Shown here piece by piece: positions 5,551-8,035 of a stretch of 8,035 nt of DNA. The notes below the pieces were generated by a model. It was not told the DNA's origin and ran no database searches. It saw nothing but the letters and a program-made list of their open reading frames with translations. The translations under genes and the position numbers were made by a program. Source of the stretch: JBBDQZ01 sp040905705 (GTDB lineage Bacteria > Bacteroidota > Rhodothermia > Balneolales > Natronogracilivirgulaceae); contig JBBDQZ010000021.1 in assembly GCA_040905705.1 (NCBI GenBank), forward strand, positions 1 through 8,035, given 5' to 3'. Every line of letters begins with the position of its first letter. Position 1 is the first letter of the stretch.

Positions 5551-5618
5551 TCCCGGATTCATAAATTATGGATTCGGATTTAGACTCATAACAAACCCAA
5601 GGAGGAAAAGCCATGAAC
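5538..5618 (+). promoter_or_regulatory. Long stem that would mask the RBS and start codon of the second transposase
   Basis: gttcatggc (5538-5546) is the exact complement of gccatgaac (5610-5618), which holds the ATG. tcctcc (5548-5553) complements ggagga (5601-5606), the SD. Inside this, ccggattcat (5553-5562) can pair with atggattcgg (5568-5577) with two G-U pairs, competing for one base with the outer stem. RNA entering from outside the element would hide both SD and ATG. This resembles the known protection of IS transposases from read-through transcription; the function here is inferred. Confidence 0.65.
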
Positions 5619-6713
5619 GTATATACGCGTCAACATCCATATTACTGCGGAATTGATCTTCACGCAAGAACGATGTTCATTTGTATCCTTGATGCAGATG
5701 GGAACGTTGTATTTCATAAGAACCGGCCTTGCAATCCAGTAAGTTTTTTAGAAGCCGTTGCTCCCTTTCGGCAAGGCCTTGTCGTTGGGGTGGAATGCAT
5801 TTTTTGCTGGTACTGGCTGGCAGATCTGTGCGAAACCGAAGGGATCGACTTTATCCTGGGACATGCGCTTTACATGCGGGCGATCCACGGAGTTAAAACC
5901 AAAAATGACAAGCTGGATTCGCTGAAGATTGCCCGGCTGATGCGTGGAGGGAATTTCCCGGTCGCCTACGTCTATCCACCAGCAATGAGACCCACCAGAG
6001 ATCTGATGCGCCGGCGTAATTATTTTGTGCGTAAACGCGCCGAACTCCTCTCACACATCCAAAACACGACCTCGCAGTATAATCTGGAGCCTTTGGGGAC
6101 CATTTCACGGCCCCACCATCGCCGGGGTAAAGCCATGGGTTCCTGGTTTCCGGACCCGGCTTTGCAGCTGATGATCGACACAGACCTCAAACTTGTTGAT
6201 CACTATGACCCGATCATCAAAGACTTGGATCGCCGAATTCTTGCCCTAGCCAAAGAGCATGATCCGGTGAGTCTCCAACTTCTTCGCAGCATTCACGGGG
6301 TGGGACAGGTCCTTGCTCTGACCATACTCTACGAAATACATCAGATCGATCGGTTTCCAAGCAAACAGGACTTTTGCTCCTATGCACGGCTGGTTAAGGT
6401 ACAGAAGTCCTCGAACGGCAAGACTTCTACCGGCGGGGGATCTCGCATTGGCAATGCCCACTTGCGCTGGGCCTTTTCCGAGGCCGCGGTCATGTTTATA
6501 AGAAAAAACATGCGGGCCAACCGCTACTACAATCGTTTGATTAGCCGGCATGGAAAAAGTAAAGCGTTGACCATTCTGGCCAAGCGTCTGGGTATTTCTG
6601 TCTATTATATGCTCAAACGCCAAAAACCTTTTGATACCGAAAAATTTTTGAATCATATGATGAGTAAATCAACAATCTCAAGGAGGGGTGCCGTAAGCCC
6701 GGCGTCTAACTGA
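5613..6713 (+). CDS. IS110-family DEDD transposase (second element)
   Basis: This is a 366-residue recombinase. The RuvC-like N-terminal domain has D15 (YCGIDLH), E61 (VGVECIF), D99 and D102 (KTKNDKLDSLKIARLM). The transposase_20 domain begins at LLRSIHGVGQVLALTI, and the conserved serine/GN segment is SSNGKTSTGGGSRIGNAHLR. The start is firm: ggagg at 5601-5605 lies 7 nt before the ATG. It is full length with no frameshift. Sequence identity to the first transposase is low outside motifs, so it is a different subgroup. It is expected to work with an element-encoded guide RNA. Confidence 0.93.
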   Translation: MNVYTRQHPYYCGIDLHARTMFICILDADGNVVFHKNRPCNPVSFLEAVAPFRQGLVVGVECIFCWYWLADLCETEGIDFILGHALYMRAIHGVKTKNDKLDSLKIARLMRGGNFPVAYVYPPAMRPTRDLMRRRNYFVRKRAELLSHIQNTTSQYNLEPLGTISRPHHRRGKAMGSWFPDPALQLMIDTDLKLVDHYDPIIKDLDRRILALAKEHDPVSLQLLRSIHGVGQVLALTILYEIHQIDRFPSKQDFCSYARLVKVQKSSNGKTSTGGGSRIGNAHLRWAFSEAAVMFIRKNMRANRYYNRLISRHGKSKALTILAKRLGISVYYMLKRQKPFDTEKFLNHMMSKSTISRRGAVSPASN

Positions 6714-7242
6714 GACAATGGGGTTGAGCCTTCAAACGGGTCCATCCAAATCTACTATGAATGTCCAAAAACGTATCATCATCGGGCCATATAGGCCGGA
6801 ACACCCCCAGCTCGCAGCGCTTGATTGGATGCGGCACCTGCTCCTTTTTATTCCGGATATTTGTATTTCGATAAACAAAATGCTTGATCTGAATGCCGTG
6901 TACTGCCCCTGACCCGAGACATGCACTAACTGGAAAGGTGATCCTGTCAAAAAAACAGCTTTTCCGACTGGATGCTTTAGCCCGCTGCTTGATTGTCCGG
7001 CACCAGGGAACGCAAGATTTTCTAAGACCGCCGGGTTGAATACCCGGCCATTGGCTGATTGTCCTGAATGGAATTCGGCAAATGAAGAGTCTCTATACAT
7101 GTTTGGTGCAGTTCACCAGGACTGCCATATCGCAATTGAAAAATGTTTGCAGTATAAAATCGCTTATACGGGTATCCAGAAACAGGTCGGGTGAGAAAGT
7201 AACTACTTTTTTCGCCAGGAATTCTTACAGCCTATTGACTTT
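6714..7242 (+). other. Long 3' non-coding region of the second IS (possible guide RNA locus)
   Basis: This region of about 530 bp has no convincing gene. It contains local hairpins such as ccggg (7031-7035 area) with cccgg a few bases later. cgcttgatt (6818-6826) equals the attC arm at the left junction (5517-5525 area), and ggccatata (6785-6793) equals the right IS tip (7246-7254). gcttgat recurs at about 6981 and 6882. These are the kinds of matches expected of a guide RNA, but both are on the same strand, unlike the first element, and they are short. Confidence 0.3.
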
Positions 7243-7256
7243 GGAGGCCATATACA
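7243..7256 (-). repeat. Right inverted repeat of the second IS110-family element
   Basis: ggaggccatataca is inverse to 5537-5550 (12 of 14). It abuts the R'' box of attC 4 at 7258. Confidence 0.6.
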
Positions 7257-7257
7257 T

Positions 7258-7264
7258 GTTACAT
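7258..7264 (-). other. attC site 4, right part (R'' box of the higBA cassette)
   Basis: gttacat gives R'' ATGTAAC on the minus strand. The extended gttacatgcct (7258-7268) is the exact 11-bp complement of aggcatgtaac at the right edge (8025-8035), the start of the same cassette. About 67 bp without a gene separate it from the higA stop. Confidence 0.65.
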
Positions 7265-7331
7265 GCCTGATTAAGTTATGGATAAATAAGAGCTATTTAC
7301 GAGAAAACCAGAAGTATGTTTGGGTTCTGTC

Positions 7332-7625
7332 TTAATATGTTTGCGCAGACTTAATGGTTTTGACATGCTTTTTTGGACGATGCGCTGACAAATCGTACAT
7401 AGTTTGCATATTAAGCCAAAATTGTGGTGAGGTATTGAACGCTTCAGATAGAAGCCATGCAGTATCTGGAGATATACCTCGTTTGCCTTTGACGATTTCG
7501 TTTACTCTCTGAATGGGAATTCCGAGATGATCAGCGAGTTGTTTTTGCGTCAACTGCATCGGTAACAAGTACTCGTGGAGCAAAATGGTACCGGGATGAG
7601 TGGCTATTCTGTTTTTTGGGATCAT
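7332..7625 (-). CDS. higA: HigA antitoxin (XRE-type helix-turn-helix)
   Basis: The 97-residue protein has the HigA layout: a short N-terminus with HPGTILLHEYLLPM, a helix-turn-helix at about residues 26-46 (LTQKQLADHLGIPIQRVNEI), then KGKRGISPDTAWLLSEAF and FWLNMQTMYDL. It binds HigB and represses the operon. It lies downstream of the toxin, the usual higBA order, with 13 nt between. There is no clear SD, so translation may be coupled to higB. It is complete and intact. Confidence 0.95.
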   Translation of the reverse strand: MIPKNRIATHPGTILLHEYLLPMQLTQKQLADHLGIPIQRVNEIVKGKRGISPDTAWLLSEAFNTSPQFWLNMQTMYDLSAHRPKKHVKTIKSAQTY

Positions 7626-7638
7626 GAGCTTTAAAGGC

Positions 7639-7932
7639 TTATTTGTGATAATCTATAATTTGAACGTCATAGGCATCGGATTCATGCCAACGAAAGATAA
7701 TACGCCATTGAGCATTGATCCGGATGCTGTAAAAACCAGATAATTCACCACGCAGAGGTTCAAGCCGGTTACCAGGTGGCGATCTTAAATCATTCAAAGA
7801 TGTGGCAGCATTGAGGATATCCAATTTAAAAGTGGCGGAATCAAGAATTTGAGCAGGAAGTTTTCGAACTTTACTGCTCGATATACCGTGAAAGAAATCC
7901 GAAGTTGCCTTGTCCTTGAAAGATTTTATCAT
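7639..7932 (-). CDS. higB: HigB/RelE-type ribonuclease toxin
   Basis: The 97-residue RelE-fold protein has the HigB signatures DLRSPPGNRLEPLRGELSG and YSIRINAQWRIIFRW near the C-terminus, ending in IIDYHK. HigB toxins cut mRNA on translating ribosomes; the basic residues in the R.N.QWR segment are important in this family. It is first gene of the operon, with higA next. The ATG at 7930-7932 begins the family-typical MIKSFKDKATSDFF. A TGATATAAT extended -10 lies 38 nt upstream, so the cassette probably has its own promoter. Confidence 0.95.
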   Translation of the reverse strand: MIKSFKDKATSDFFHGISSSKVRKLPAQILDSATFKLDILNAATSLNDLRSPPGNRLEPLRGELSGFYSIRINAQWRIIFRWHESDAYDVQIIDYHK

Positions 7933-7969
7933 GGTATGAAATTAATGGATTCCCGGTATTCATGCAATA

Positions 7970-7978
7970 ATTATATCA
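7970..7978 (-). promoter_or_regulatory. Extended -10 promoter element for higBA
   Basis: On the minus strand, TGATATAAT is a perfect consensus -10 with the extended TGn, 38 nt before the higB ATG. No good -35 is seen at 17 nt, which an extended -10 can tolerate. Confidence 0.5.
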
Positions 7979-8024
7979 AGAACAAATCAGGTTTGATTTT
8001 TATAGAATATCGTTGTGTGTGGCG

Positions 8025-8035
8025 AGGCATGTAAC
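8025..8035 (-). other. Start of the higBA cassette and edge of a fifth attC (cut by window end)
   Basis: aggcatgtaac reads GTTACATGCCT on the minus strand, a GTTRRRY-like R' box (one mismatch). It is the exact complement of 7258-7268. The rest of the attC lies outside the window. Confidence 0.55.

Larger units (their letters stand above)
5529..7255 (+). mobile_element. Second IS110-family insertion sequence, inserted in attC 4
   Basis: The element is about 1.73 kb with one transposase gene, a left non-coding end of about 84 bp and an unusually long right one of about 540 bp. Subterminal inverted repeats are tgttcatggcctcc (5537-5550) and ggaggccatataca (7243-7256), 12 of 14 matching, with a perfect 9-bp core (atggcctcc). 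The left flank is the attC L arm; the right flank is the R'' box of the higBA cassette. The exact tips are uncertain by up to about 10 bp. The transposase is clearly different from that of the first element, so this is a separate insertion event. Confidence 0.75.

Noticed and set aside
6246..6656. 136-codon minus-strand frame inside the second transposase
   Set aside because: Antisense shadow with no domain of its own.
6718..6912. 64-codon plus-strand frame right after the second transposase
   Set aside because: No family resemblance or SD, and it overlaps the candidate guide region.
6732..7100. 122-codon minus-strand open frame in the second IS tail
   Set aside because: No recognisable domain or SD, odd composition; it lies in the non-coding tail of the IS.
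7131..7160. tttgcagtataaaatcgc considered as the missing right half of attC 4
   Set aside because: Lacks a GTTRRRY box. gttacat at 7258 fits better: it complements the far end of the same cassette for 11 bp and follows the IS inverted repeat.
7090..7192. Plus-strand frame with protein-like composition (MFGAVHQDCHIAIEK...)
   Set aside because: Reads plausibly but has no SD, no known motif, and sits in the IS tail; not enough to call a gene.
93..8035. CRISPR array or REP-type repeats as the explanation of the palindromes
   Set aside because: The palindromes differ in sequence and share only architecture (boxes, extra base, gene position), which fits attC and not direct repeats.

Overview
This window reads as a stretch of a bacterial chromosomal integron: an array of gene cassettes separated by attC recombination sites, most cassettes carrying a toxin-antitoxin (TA) module. 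The host cannot be named from sequence alone. The DNA has moderate GC, and the cassette genes mostly lack clear Shine-Dalgarno (SD) sequences, while the insertion sequences have strong ones. Four attC-like imperfect palindromes are visible (93-184; 1401-1478 continued at 2911-2926; 3615-3756; 5445-5528 continued at 7258-7264). A fifth is cut off at the right edge (8025-8035). In three cassettes the bases at the cassette start are the exact reverse complement of the R'' box of that cassette's own attC (9, 10 and 11 bp), as expected of excisable integron cassettes. The single unpaired base in the L arm always lies on the same side, so the array reads on the minus strand. By inference, the integrase gene lies beyond the right end.

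Region by region: 1-74 is the tail of a helix-turn-helix gene. 99-1409 is a cassette with a class II Fic protein. 1410-3622 is a doc cassette (AbrB/SpoVT-type antitoxin plus Doc) whose attC is split by an IS110/IS1111-type element (about 1479-2909). 3623-5453 is a scrambled double cassette: vapBC, then a fragment of an IS3-type transposase, the 3' tail of an IS21-type istB, a Fic gene cut in half by the IS21 end, and a small Fic antitoxin gene on the opposite strand. 5454-8034 is a higBA cassette whose attC is split by a second, different IS110-family element (about 5529-7255).

The genes work in pairs: each antitoxin neutralises its neighbouring toxin (AMP-transferase or kinase-like Fic/Doc, PIN RNase VapC, RelE-like RNase HigB). 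Three Fic-fold proteins with three different control modes sit within 5.3 kb. The most notable signals are two different IS110-family elements lodged in attC sites, and a candidate guide RNA in the 3' non-coding part of the first one. That region carries two short segments matching the left and right IS-attC junctions. Both IS elements also have a 5' inverted repeat that would fold over the transposase ribosome binding site.
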